Shown one piece after another: positions 21,864 through 33,700 of a DNA stretch of 64,000 bases. The DNA lies in contig CALNVZ010003433.1 of NCBI GenBank assembly GCA_940671915.1, positions 30,156,654-30,220,653 of the forward strand, in the 5' to 3' direction. A program made the position numbers and the translations under genes. Positions within the stretch are counted from its first letter, which is position 1; each line of letters begins with the position of its first letter. The notes beneath the pieces are model-generated. The model had not been told where the DNA came from. It saw only the letters and a program-made list of their open reading frames with translations, and did not search any database. This stretch comes from Paracentrotus lividus (Eukaryota; Echinodermata; Echinoidea; Camarodonta; Echinidae).

Positions 21864-23636
21864 CAGGGTTTTAAAAAAAAAGGTACATGTATTACCATTT
21901 TAATGCATTGCCATTCAATTACTAAATGGTCATTCCATGCCAAATCACCCATAATACCATTTCCGATTTTGCTGAAGCTTAGTGTACTTCTTGAGAGTCA
22001 TCCCACAACACCAAATTTTAAATTTCAAGTCAATCAGGTGAGGGGTTCAGGAGATACAGTCCACATAATTTCGAGATTTTCTGCAAAAAGGGGCGTGGTG
22101 GCCTACCTTTTAATCCCTATAATCTCGGGAACCACTGGGTCATTCTTCACAAAATTGGTATTTTTGGAAAGGGGATTCATCAACAATTTCAAATCTGCCA
22201 TCGTTATGTCCTTTCATTTGAGATTACCACGTACATGTACCAGTATTTTTAAGGGATATTTTGTTGCAATATTTGGTACCTGCAATGCATTGTGTATGAG
22301 GGTGCATGCATGAAGAATGTTTTAATTGATTAATTAATTAATTAAAATTAATTGACTGAATTTTTAAACAATCTGTTTCTTGTTTATCAAAGCCAGTTAT
22401 ATTCTGAAAAGAATGATATCAACCAAGCTATAAGACTGATTGTATGCAAAAATATAAGGCAAGAAAGAATAAGAAAGTTACAAAAATGCAAAATCCCTAT
22501 GCTTTAACACATGCCTTTACCGTAGGCTCCTCCACCGTAGGCTCCTCCGCCCCCTACCCTACTCCACTCAAATTATATTTGTACTAAAACTATTAGCAGG
22601 ACAAATATGAAACTTGACAGACATGTAGCCTAATTAATTATCTACAATATGAGACATTGCACAGTTCATGACTACATGGTTTTCATGCTATGTCAAAAAA
22701 TGTGGCATTTTTTCCTGAAAAATGTAACGCCTCCGCCCTTTTACTATACCCCAGTAGTTGACACACAACCATATTTTTTGTTATCTATTAAATATCAGTT
22801 TAATTGAAGACATTCCTTTTCAGAAACGTATTAGATATGAATGCTTTATCAAAACATTATCCTTGAAGCGTGCCCATATCAACACCCCCCCCCCCCCAAA
22901 AAAAAACAACGAATCCAGTTTATAGACTGAGAGGTATAATTACAATGTGCATGATATCTGCATGAATTAAATTGTGGAAGTGACATGTGAGCTATTTAAT
23001 TGTTTTGTATGGTATTGTATTTATTCAGGCAAACATGTCTCGGGATGCAGAAAAGGATTTGAAAAACCCGTACAGGTCTGCATCCCCGAAATTGCTTCAA
23101 ATTACATTTTTGCTCGATTGTTTTAGTCAATTGGCAGAACAGTTTTCCCCTTAGTTTAAATGCTTTTCCCGCAGGCGCGGATCCAAGAAAATTGAATTGA
23201 ATGCATTTCGGGGGCCCAATTGTCTGGGGACAAAAGCAGCTCTATTATGTTTACGCAGCATGGGCCCAGTAAACTCTCTCTCTCCGTTCCTCCTCTCCAC
23301 CTCCTCTATAACATTTTTTTTCCTGAATGGGTCGATGGAGTACTTGGAGCCCTAACTGAACTGTTAGTGGTAAACGATTCATTCTGAGAGGTTCATGTTC
23401 TTTTGGGGCCATTGGTAGAACAATATCCCATTAATTATTTGATTTTCCCTCATATAGGCCTAACGAATATTATAATCATTTTGAAATATTATTATTTTAT
23501 GACGCCCCTTTCTCTCTCTCTTTCTCTCTCTCTCTTTTTTTGTTGTTGTTGTTTTTTGCGGTAATTAACTTTGTTTTTGCTTTTTTAAAGACACCATAGA
23601 TTATAACGATGGATCGGCAGAATTCCGTCTATCCTA
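21864..23636. other. Intergenic, repeats suspected, no gene
   Basis: Contains GGTCATTCCATG near 21929, close to the element C terminal motif. A 136-codon open frame at 21903-22313 lacks any domain. Short simple repeats follow: CCGTAGGCTCCTCC twice near 22520, a C/A run at 22887, a CT run at 23511-23540. Confidence 0.4.
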
Positions 23637-23640
23637 TCTC

Positions 23641-24310
23641 ATCGAAAATGGCAAGATTACATCCAAACAATCCTATTTTATGACTTCTGAATGTCACGAT
23701 GCACTGCTTTAAATTCTAAATGATTTATTGAACAAAGTGGTAAAACTGAAAAAGCAATGGCGACAAACATTCGTTCCAATGCTCGATACCCAAAGAATAT
23801 AGAGGGGAAAGAGTAAAATTTGACGCGTTCAAGCAATGCAGTACAGATACAATCGAAATGTGTAGGGTCTCGCTGCGGACTACCGGCACAATACGTGAGA
23901 ACGGTACTACACATTTTCGGGCAGTGGCCGCTCTCCGATTGTTTTCGTTCGGCTTCTTCACATTTTCGTCTGTCGTTTTTCATCGAAAATGGCGAGATTG
24001 CATCCAAACGGTCCTATTTTATGACTTCTGAATGTCACAATGCACTGCATTGAGTCCTACATTGTAAGTGATTTGTTGAGCAAAGTGGTAAAACTAAAGA
24101 AGCAACGATGGCGACAAACATTCGTTCCAAACCTCGATACCCAAAGAATATAGAGGGGGGAAGAGTAAGGCTTCGCGCGTTCATGCAGTACAGATACGAT
24201 GGAAGTGTGTAGGGTCTTGCTGCTTATAACCCGCAAAACACGTGAGAACAGTACTACCCATTTTCGGGCAGTGGCCGTTCTCCATTTTATTGTGCTTCGG
24301 CTTTTAATAG
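23641..24310. repeat. Tandem duplication with 341-bp period
   Basis: ATCGAAAATGGC starts at 23641 and again at 23982. The copies share TCCTATTTTATGACTTCTGA, ACAAAGTGGTAAAACT, CGACAAACATTCGTTCC, GATACCCAAAGAATATAGAG and ATTTTCGGGCAGTGGCCG in order, with moderate divergence. Overlapping open frames in both copies have no recognisable product. Confidence 0.8.
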
Positions 24311-24414
24311 ATATATAGATTTTTATAAAGTTACAGCCACTTTCATGGAAGTGCACATGATTAGTACAAATTTGAGTGTGTTACACAACATGGGCCCAAC
24401 TGAAAAGGCATGGC

Positions 24415-24670
24415 CTTACGTGTTTCTTTGTTTTTCTTTCTTTCGTTTTATCGTCTATCATTTCTTATGTATTTTTTTGTATTATCCTTTAATCTCCCAT
24501 CTGCTCTTCTCTCAATTTTTATGTATTTCTTTGTTTTTGTCATTCTTTCATCTTCTCTTCTCTTAATTCTTATGTATTTCTTTGTTTTTCTTCTTTTGTT
24601 TATCGTCTATCATTTCTTATGTATTTCTCTGTTTTTATCTTTCATTCATCTTCTCTTCTATCCTCTCTTT
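24415..24670. repeat. Second pyrimidine-rich minisatellite array
   Basis: The same unit as at 18586-19141 (CTTATGTATTTCTTTGTTTT, TCATCTTCTCTTCTC), 5.3 kb away. This is either a dispersed minisatellite or a transposon-borne array. Confidence 0.8.
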
Positions 24671-26073
24671 TATCAATCTAGCTAATTGCGTCCACATTAC
24701 AAATAATCTCGAGCTAGTTCTGATCGGACTAATTGGCCAGATCAGAAATAGCTAGCTATTTTGTCATCTCGAGCTAGTGAAGACGGGCCTATGGATGCCA
24801 TGGCTCTACCCAGCTGCTGTGTTAATCATGGGTTGGGTGTCCAGATACATCAAAATCAACCATTTCATAATATCAGGCATGATTTTTCTCCGCGGATCCG
24901 CGGATTTCCGCCGATTTTGACATTCTATAGAAAAAGAAAAAAAAAAAAAAAAAAAAAATTTCTTTTTTTTCTTTTTTTTTCTTCATGTACATAATGGAGG
25001 TGTTTTCGGCGGTGCTTTCATTGTGTATTCTGGAAATATTTTCTGCTCTCACTGTGTGTAGACTTTGAACACGAGATTGATTTGACGAAGTTGCAGCCAA
25101 AGAAATCGTGAATTTTCTATACCTAAAATTGAAAAATTTTCTGCGGGAGGGGGAACCCCCCTCCCGTACCCACCCCCAGGAAGTTCGGTCGCTACGCTCC
25201 CTCACTAGTAGCAATTTTCCTCTTTTTTTGAAATGTCGCTGTCTCATGCCTGTAATATTTACCAGCAAATTGAAGTCGTCCTGAAGTTTTTTTTATCTAA
25301 TTTTCACCAAAATTCCAATGTAAAATTTACCTATTATTTCTCATTTTTGGCCAAATAACCCAATTGTTAGCCTCATTTTGATAATCAGAACATTTTACAA
25401 GACTTATTTGAAGGCAGATTTTATTTCTTTTCAACAAAATCCTAATCATTATCTTTATTTTCCCAAACTTTGCTTGTTTTGTAAAATGTGACTCGCGTGA
25501 CAGTACCCTAAGAAACCCTAAAGTGACTTGCGTGACAGTGCTTTAGGGTGTTTTTTCATAATGAAGGGGTCTGCACTTGAAAATTTTCTTTGGTGGTATG
25601 ATTGAGGACCCTAAGCTCCTTACTTTTTATCAACCAAAATTAATACACTCTATTACTTATTAAGTGAACTAAAAATATGGGTGTATTTTTGCGACTCGCG
25701 TGACACATTTCGAGGGTGTTTTCAATTTAAAATATTGTCAAGCTCGGTTCACATAAATGCAGGAACCAATGTGATATGACAAGATGGGTATAAAGTAAAT
25801 CAGAATACTAACATTTATGAATCTACTCACTATGGAACATGTTTTAAATAATATTATTAAAATCATTACCAAAAAACATACTTTTTAGAGCAAATTTGTT
25901 GTCTTTAAGGTGGTGTAACTCGGTTGTTTGAAGATAAAAGGTGATGAAAATTCAGATTTATACCATTTGAATATGTACCTAGACAAAAAGTACTATATTT
26001 TTTTCATTGGTTATATTTGAAATTTTAAGCAATGGGCGTCGAGTTACATGGAATGGCTGAGGTGGTACATGTA
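24671..26073. other. Intergenic repeat DNA with GACTCGCGTGACA iterations
   Basis: Contains a GCGGATCCGCGG palindrome (24894), a T/A homopolymer pair (24930-24982), and a GGGAGGGGGAACCCCCCTCCC palindrome-like GC patch (about 25144). The motif GACTYGCGTGACA occurs at about 25491, 25526 and 25692. The region ends in CGAGTTACATGGAATGGC (26038-26055), which resembles the right end of element C (CGTAACGTGGAATGGACC). Probably a decayed relative of element C; the left end is not found. Confidence 0.4.
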
Positions 26074-26201
26074 AATGCATTGCGAATTCCTGCGCAGCCT
26101 TGTTTTCGTGTCCTTCACAAAGGTGGGCGTTTCTCATTGATGCTTGCATCATTTTCAGACTTTTTTGGTGTCAAATGAAAGTTGAGGATATATGAGCTTT
26201 A
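26074..26201. repeat. Inverted copy of the repeat at 88-222
   Basis: Its reverse complement follows 88-222 through GCTCATAT-TATCCTCAAC, TTTGACACCAAAAA, AATGATGC and GGCTGCGCAGGAATTCGC. This is a dispersed family with copies at both ends of the NCAPD3-to-BICRA interval. Confidence 0.75.
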
Positions 26202-26761
26202 GCAACATGTATTTCTTTTCCCTCAAGAACCATATATTTCTTATTTGGTAGCCATTTCAAAATCTTTCTGGGACACACTGTATAATGAGCACTAACCACA
26301 TTGTGTGAATTTCAAGGGATATATATCATTTTAAAAATTAGTAGTGTGAAGGGGGAAAAAATGGTACATGTAGGCCCATATTCTTATCTATCAGATTGTT
26401 TTGGTAGCATTTTAAGAAAAAGGAAACAGAGAAAAGTGGCTTTCAGTTTGGAATGTGTTTTCAACTCAATTTCAAGAAAGAACTCCAGTGATTACGCCCT
26501 AATGATTTTGACCAAAAGTTGAATTGACATTATTTCCAATTTGTGGTTGCCATGGCAATATGGGATATCATCCCCCCCCCCAAAAAAAAATAGTATCAAA
26601 ATGTTTGTGATTAAATTTTAGGAAAATGACCAAACATGTAATCATGTAAAAAAAATAAATGTTTGATAGGGGCTGCTTTGTAGCCCCCTCCCCTTTATGA
26701 GGAATGGGAAAATATTTGATTTATTGTCTAAAGTTATGCATTTTTCTTCCAATATCTACAG

Positions 26762-26865
26762 AAAGAAGTATTTCATGAGATTGAATAAAACAGAATCAAA
26801 GAACCATGATGAGAGCCGACCGGGCTGCCGGATGATCACAGCAATCCTCCAAAGTGGCTTTTCAG
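26762..26865 (+). other. BICRA: Candidate 5' UTR exon of BICRA
   Basis: A 104-nt stretch between acceptor ATATCTACAG and donor GTAAGC, less than 1 kb upstream of the BICRA start exon and of higher complexity than its surroundings. Spliced to 27741, its ATG frame (MRLNKTESKN...) stops at TGA in CCATTTGAGG, six bases before the BICRA ATG, so it would be a 5' UTR with an upstream ORF rather than coding. Splice-signal evidence only. Confidence 0.4.
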
Positions 26866-26962
26866 GTAAGCAAATGACTGAAGCCCCAAATTTCTGTAGT
26901 TTTGGGGCAAGGCTATATTTTCCATATGTAAGTAAAAACACAGTCCTCTTTGACCTAGAACC

Positions 26963-27110
26963 AAGCCCCCCCCCCCCCCCCAAAAAAAAAAAGAAAAGAA
27001 AAGAAAAAAAGTAAGAAAAAGCAATAATAAAATAAATAAAAATAAAAAAAAAATTAATTAATTGATTAATAAATAAAATAAAAAAATAAATGAATACATA
27101 AATACAAATC
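26963..27110. repeat. C run followed by A-rich simple repeat
   Basis: A run of about 14 C, then AAAAGAAAAG, then AATAAATAAAAT units. Low complexity, in the intron between the candidate UTR exon and the start exon. Confidence 0.85.
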
Positions 27111-27740
27111 TGGCCCTATTCCTAAATTTGTCCTCTGAAAAAAATAACAAAAAATGAAAATAAATAAATGACAAAAATATTTTAAAAAGGCATAATTTTC
27201 AGATATTTTCTAGAATTACATATATTATCCCGATTTTCTGATTCATGAAATTCTGAAAAAGGTGTCCTTTCAGCTGGGATTCTTAGAATTTATAAGAATT
27301 AAGAATCATTCAAAAAATCATTCATTATCATGCCTTCCTCCCTCCCACCCATCCCCCACCCCTATGGATCCATTCTGATAATCAGCCAGTATTTTCTACC
27401 CAGCAAAGGAATGGCTTTGCATCAATTGCCCTTGTTTTTAATGGAAGTAATTGTTTTATTTCACTTGTTAACAGGGGTGTTTCATGAAAGGACTTATCAG
27501 ACAGTTTATCCGTCAAATTTGCTCTCAGCCAATCAGATGCAAGCATATCAGGGGCTTATAATGGTTGTCAGTGAGAAACAGTAAATATTTGTTTCATGAA
27601 ATGCTCCCCAGAATATCTCCTGAATGCCCTTGACATCTCATGGGTTGCAGGCAAATGGAACATGTATGGGACTATTTGATGTCTTGCAGACGTGAGAAAC
27701 CACCTTAATAATAATGGTTGATTTGTTTTCTTTCCTGCAG

Positions 27741-27787
27741 CCATTTGAGGACATGGATGATGGTAGATGCCTACTTGACGTGATAGA
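27741..27787 (+). CDS. BICRA: BICRA start exon (ATG at 27753)
   Basis: Acceptor TTTCCTGCAG, 12 nt of 5' UTR including an in-frame-independent TGA, then ATG GAT GAT GGT AGA TGC CTA CTT GAC GTG ATA GA, donor GTAAGT. MDDGRCLLDVI is the conserved N-terminal signature of the family. Confidence 0.92.
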
Positions 27788-30700
27788 GTAAGTGTGATGT
27801 GTTGTCAGTGATACATTTTTATTAGACTGTGTTGATTTAATCTGGACAAATGTTATGTTACCCTTTTTTCATGGTCTCAGCAAGATTAAAATTGGATTAT
27901 AATGAATTTTGTTCAAAGTTCTACAAAACATTGTTCAATTTTATATAAACTTGGTCTAACTAACTTGGAAGTCATTAAAGATATGTGATAAAAGTTAGAG
28001 TGAACAGGATTTACACTAAAGGCCAATGGGAAATAGTTCTGACTTCATGACATTGTCTGGAAATTTTTTTTTTTTTTTAAAAGGACATGCTTTCTTCAGG
28101 GCTGTGTCAACAGGATCGGAATATCATTACAAAGTAGAATTGCATGTATTTGTTGGTAGCTATGTGATTGAAACATAGTGGGGTTGTTGAAGTTCGTCAA
28201 TACAATTGGAATTTATGTAAACTTGACAGGAAGAAAGTATAAAAGCTTTCAGTTTTACTTGCATTGTTCATAAAAAAATGCTAAAGTACTGTTATAAAAA
28301 AAACAAACCATAATACAAAACTCCAACTGTATTGGATTGCTTTTGTTCATGTTTCAGTGACCCTGATGCTTTGACATCGTTTCTTGACAAACCAGATGAA
28401 TTTGGATTGGATAGTGCTGACCTGGAGGTAAGTGTGTCCACATTTCAATTATTTGTTGCGAAAACAAGATGTTAAAAAATAACATTTGACACTTCATTAT
28501 GTTGAGATAGTTATTTGGATATCGAAGAATCATTTGAGATGAGAACTTCAAACTTGAGGAAAGTATGCATATAATTTACCATTGGAAATTACAAAACATT
28601 AAAAAAATCAATCTTAAGATTGATAACGTTTAGTACACATTTTACCATAGACTTATGATTTATACCAATCAATTGATCATATTTTTTTATGTTACAGGGA
28701 GATAAGAATTTTACACTTTATGAGGTCTTCGTTAGAGCAAATATTATGACAACGCTCAACACTAACATTTTTTTTTGGTTGCCCTACCGGGCAACCAAAT
28801 ATCCATATTTTCAAAATTTGGGAGCCCGAATCAATAATCTAGTTGCCCGAAAAAAAAAGAAGATAAAACAAAAGAACAATGTTTCCCCTTTTTTTGTAGA
28901 GCATGCAGGAGGCAGTTGAGTTGGTGTGTGAGAGAGAGGTGGAAAAAAAATGTGTTCAGGGAACTGGGGAGTTACTGATGAGCACTTTCTTCATTTCTAG
29001 TTTTTTATTCCATATTCATTAATTCATACACCGAATTATCATCAAATGTATTGGCACTTGTCAGTTAATTATTGCACAATCAAGAAGCAGTGAACATATT
29101 TTTTCTAAATGAAAAATGACATCCGGAAAAGATGTGTAAAAAAAATGGCAGAAACTTTGGTAAATAGCTGAACTTTTTCTGTGGTGTCTAAGTTTAATAA
29201 AAAAAATATAAAAAAAAGTCATGCCACCATTTCACACCCAAAGTATGCTTAGATAATTGATTTCATCAGACAATCACTGCCCATGCACTTTTTAAAAGAG
29301 GATAAAAGTAAGCCCTTCCAAGTTTTAGGAACTGTCCGAATGCACCTGCTGCCCGAGGCTCTCTCTGCAGATTGATGCCCCAAGACTTCTGGGAGGCATG
29401 GCAAGCACAGTTCAGTGCTACAAACTGCAAGGAAAAACTTTCAAAAATCCGATCTTTTTTACCCGTTTTTTGAAAAACTAAAATAATCAGATGTTACTGT
29501 GGGGTAATAGGGTTTCAAGATCCATATTTTTCTAATGGCTCATTCTTTGAAAACACTGGACACCCAGACCAAATTTTAACGCTTAAAAACGCATGAGCAA
29601 AAACTGTCAAAAAGTGTCCACTTCTACACGCAATTAGCACACATGGGAACTGGAGCACAGTCAAGTCGGCGGTTAAAAATATGAGGATCATTCTGCTCTG
29701 ATATTTTTACTTGAAATGGAGTTTTAATATCAAGCATTTTGGTGTGTTGAAATAGTGCATCAAAATATTTTGAATACCTACATACCTAAGTTGTTAGCAT
29801 ACCAAATTTTACTATGCCTGCAAAAAATTCTGAGGGTCAAGTTCGGGCCGAACTACTTTTTGATAATTCCTCTGATTTGAGGGTCCTGGTAGGTGAAATA
29901 GGCGCCCCGGGCGCCCGGGCGCCCCTTAATGTTGAGCCCTGATTATGATGTAGGTCACAGAGGTAAATTTCTGAATTATTGGTCTATAAGCCTGGAAGAA
30001 TATGTAGGAGACACTGGTGAATCTGTTTTAAAATCAAATTGTCTGAATATTTTTTTAAATTTGTATGCTATTTTAAATTTGACAAACCGGGGCCAAAAAA
30101 GAAAGATCATGAACTGTGTGTCGATACCCATTTCAGTATACAACCATAGGGATGGTGATGGAATTTTGTTTGTTTGTTTGTTTTTTTTAAAACCATCTCT
30201 GGTCTTCTTTATTAAAAACAAAATCAAATTACAGTAGTTTTAAACGTTACTCAGTACATTTCTCCATTTTGGCCAACTCATGTTCTTTTCTTTTACATTT
30301 TTCATCATCGTATCTTTTTCTTAAAACATAAACAAACATCATTTTTAAATCAATATATTTTATCTTTCTTGTATGTTATACCTACGTTAACACATTTGTA
30401 AACTGAAAATAAAGCATAGTTAAGTATCAAATTAATATCTTCTTTTCCCGAGTCTTGAACCCCCAAAATAACATATTGTATATATATTCAAGATAAAATC
30501 TTGATTCGAACATCTTCTGATATACCTTTCTACATGTATATATTTCCAAAATAATTGAACCTCTGTACAAAACCAAAACATATGTATAATATCACCTACT
30601 TGCCCACATTCTTCACAAATATCACTGTTCTTCATTTTCCATTTCTTTAAATTACTCAATGTTGGTATTAAGTTATACATATATTTGAAATTAAATTGAA

Positions 30701-33700
30701 TGACGATGTTATCCCGAATCCTGTTTAATTTAATTGCCCATGTTGTCACCCATGAGTGATTTACATCTATTCCAATCTTTTCATTCCAAAATAATTCTGC
30801 CCTTGAAATTTCTACATGTAATTCTAAAAACTCAGTATATACATATGTATCTGTTTTACACTCGAGTAACACGTAAGAACGGCATTTGTAAATAATATGT
30901 TTTCTGACTTTAGCACATTTTCTTTAAATAAATGTCTATTATTGCATTTTAGATGGAATTTTGTTATGACTTATGGAAAAAACATCAGCTCCCTCATGTA
31001 AGTCAACACCTTGTTTCTTTTTTTCTATATGATACACAGGAGTTCTCCAGATATCAGCAACAGTCCCTCCTCACCCAAAGCCAATATGCTAACCGGACCA
31101 AATCCAGAGCCTCACTGTTGCCGGAGACTCCATCCTCTGTTCTGATGCGCCTTGAGAACATCTCGCCCCTCCAATCCAAAATGACACAGTGCTTTCACTC
31201 ATGGGTGATCGACCTTCACCCAACCAGCCACAAGCCACAACCTAACCAGGCAACCTCCAGACCTATCATCGATCTTGGGTTTGGAGAGCAAGAAGGGGGT
31301 GAGATTAAAGAGATCTTCCAGATTTTATGATGGGGACTGGTCAGATGCCGGCCGGTAACAACCAGTCCTTTCCCGAGGAGATGATCTGTTTGGAAAGCCG
31401 GAGTCAAAGGAGACTGGAGGAGGGTCTGTCCAGATTCAACCAGTAAAGATGACTTCTCCAGTACTTTTCATTTGAGGAGGAGAGTGAAAAGTTACAGCAT
31501 GCTGTCCCACCCCAACTCTGTCAGTTCAGGCAACGACGTGATTCAAAAAGTCTTATCTGTCTGGAGTTGGAGATCTGTCAGATGAGTGTTCCCATCCATC
31601 CTGAGCAACCCCACAGAGTTAAAACTGACAAGAAATCGGCAATGGCACCCACCAAGGCAAAGCATTGGGGGACAGACAACAGAGTGTTCAAGCCCACACC
31701 CAGCATCCAGCATAGTAATGGCATTCGCCTATCTATGTCAGATGTTCAGGGAGGGGCTCCCCAAAGTGGTAGCACCTTCTCGGAACATCAGAAGCTGACA
31801 ACCAAAAGTATTCCTCAAGTAGCAGTTGTGAGACCGCAAACACAACCTCCCACCCTCAGCCCCAGACCAAGTTCTTGCAACGCACCTGTCATTGATTCCC
31901 AGGGACAGTCATTAACTCTCAATTTCTGCCAGCCCAAGGAAAGGTAATTGTAGGTGGGCAGCGGTGGATGCCTAGGCAGCAAACATATGTCTCTCAACAC
32001 AAAGCGTCTTTGAACATTCACCCCAAGATAGAATAAATGCTCCAGCTGTTTCAAAAGCACAACCTCCTCCTCAACAAGGTATTCGAATCATGCTCGCACC
32101 ACAGGGGGCTGGTAACATTCAAACTATGGAGGTGCTCCAACGGACAAACTATCCAACTCAATCATGGGCAGGCTGCTGCACAGGGACAGCAAAACTGTCG
32201 TTCTACACAATGTCCAAGGTGCGATGCAACAGCTCAAGCGTCATCAGTCCCTGTATTGCAGCCTGTCATTACAATTGGTGCCACTCAGGGAAGCTTTATC
32301 TTTATGACAAGACCAACTACAGTTCTTGCCCCTCAGCAGATCCAGCAGCTCCAAACCAGTGGTTCAGGCCTCGCGACCATACAGATTGCCTGGACAGGCC
32401 ATAGGGTCTGTTGTTCAGCCAGGCCATATCACTGTCAAACCAACAGCAAGGAGGGAAACAATCTATGCCTGTGATGCAGCTGTTCAGTCTGGTGTATCCG
32501 GTGGAAAGACTTATCAGACTAACCTTGCCCCAGGGTTACGTTTCAGGTGGGCAAACGATCGTAATCCAAAATCCGCAAGGTGCATCAAATTGTCCTTCCC
32601 ATTGCACAGAGCCAACCCAGGATAGTCCAATCTGGAACAAATCAAATGAATTTTGTGCAGAGCCAACAACTAGAACACCTATAGTAAAGTTCAAACAACT
32701 CCACAGCTCATTCAGCCAAAGGTAGTCAGTACAGCACAAATGCAAACCAAGTAGGGACTGTGTCCTCGCAGTCAGTTGCAGCTTCCACTTCGTACCGCAC
32801 CAAAGACCTTACATATGCTCCTCCGTCTAAAGTTGATGTGTCTCGTATCAGTCTCAGTCAACTGGTCAAATTGTGCATACTCCATCGTAACCTCTTCCAG
32901 CAGTATTGGGAGCCAACATCTAACAAATCCAATTCAACCATATGTCCGGTCTGTAGCGTCTGTTAAGGATGAATTACCGTGAATAAATCTGAACCTTTGC
33001 CTACATCTAAGTCAAAACAGTTGAAACATTTCGTCATAAACTATATGGAAAATATCCACAGTACACGGTCGAATCTAAACAGGCTCACCCTGAACTCCAG
33101 TCCAGCCAAGCACAGATCAGCAAGCATTCTCTTCAAGACCAGAGCCAAGCACATCAATACAATACTTGGACAAGACACCACTAAGCACTCCAAGACCATG
33201 TCAATCATTCTGGCCAGCTTACAAGGCACTGAAGCCGTTACAAATCTTGTAAACAATCTCAATCAATCTTCATTCAACAGAACTCTCCTCCTGCAAACAC
33301 TATTGTTACACCAAGTAATGTCAACACCAAAGGCTTGCCAAATCAGACTCAGATCTTGCCAGGAATAATGGCAGCGTACCCGCCTTAGTTCAGCATCCTC
33401 AACTTCATCTCAAAGCTTTCAATATTCTGTTTCGTCTTCAGCAGAGTCTGTTTACTCTACTGAGCCGTAGCTACAACTTCAAATAAAAGCGGTGCTGCTA
33501 CCAAAAACACAACTGAAAAGCAAAACATGTTTGGTTCACGACTCACTGCTCCGGTCAGCCCACTAACTCTACCAACTTTCAAGGTGCGTTCCTTAAAACA
33601 TTGCAAGAACAAGCTAGTCATGACGTAGCACCTAGCAACTCTGCGTCTACCATAATATCTACCAGTAGCATTCTTTTAGCAAGCATAGCATCTGCATCAG

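Noticed and set aside
21903..22313. 136-codon ORF
   Set aside because: No domain, no codon-bias or splice support, and it lies in a repeat-rich intergenic stretch.
23678..24356. Pairs of overlapping ORFs of about 75-110 codons on both strands
   Set aside because: They mirror the 341-bp tandem duplication and show no protein family features; stop-free frames are on both strands, as expected by chance.
30953..31039. Coding extension before BICRA exon 3
   Set aside because: The sequence up to GATACACAG reads as an AT/pyrimidine-rich intron end; the open frame there is short and shows no similarity.
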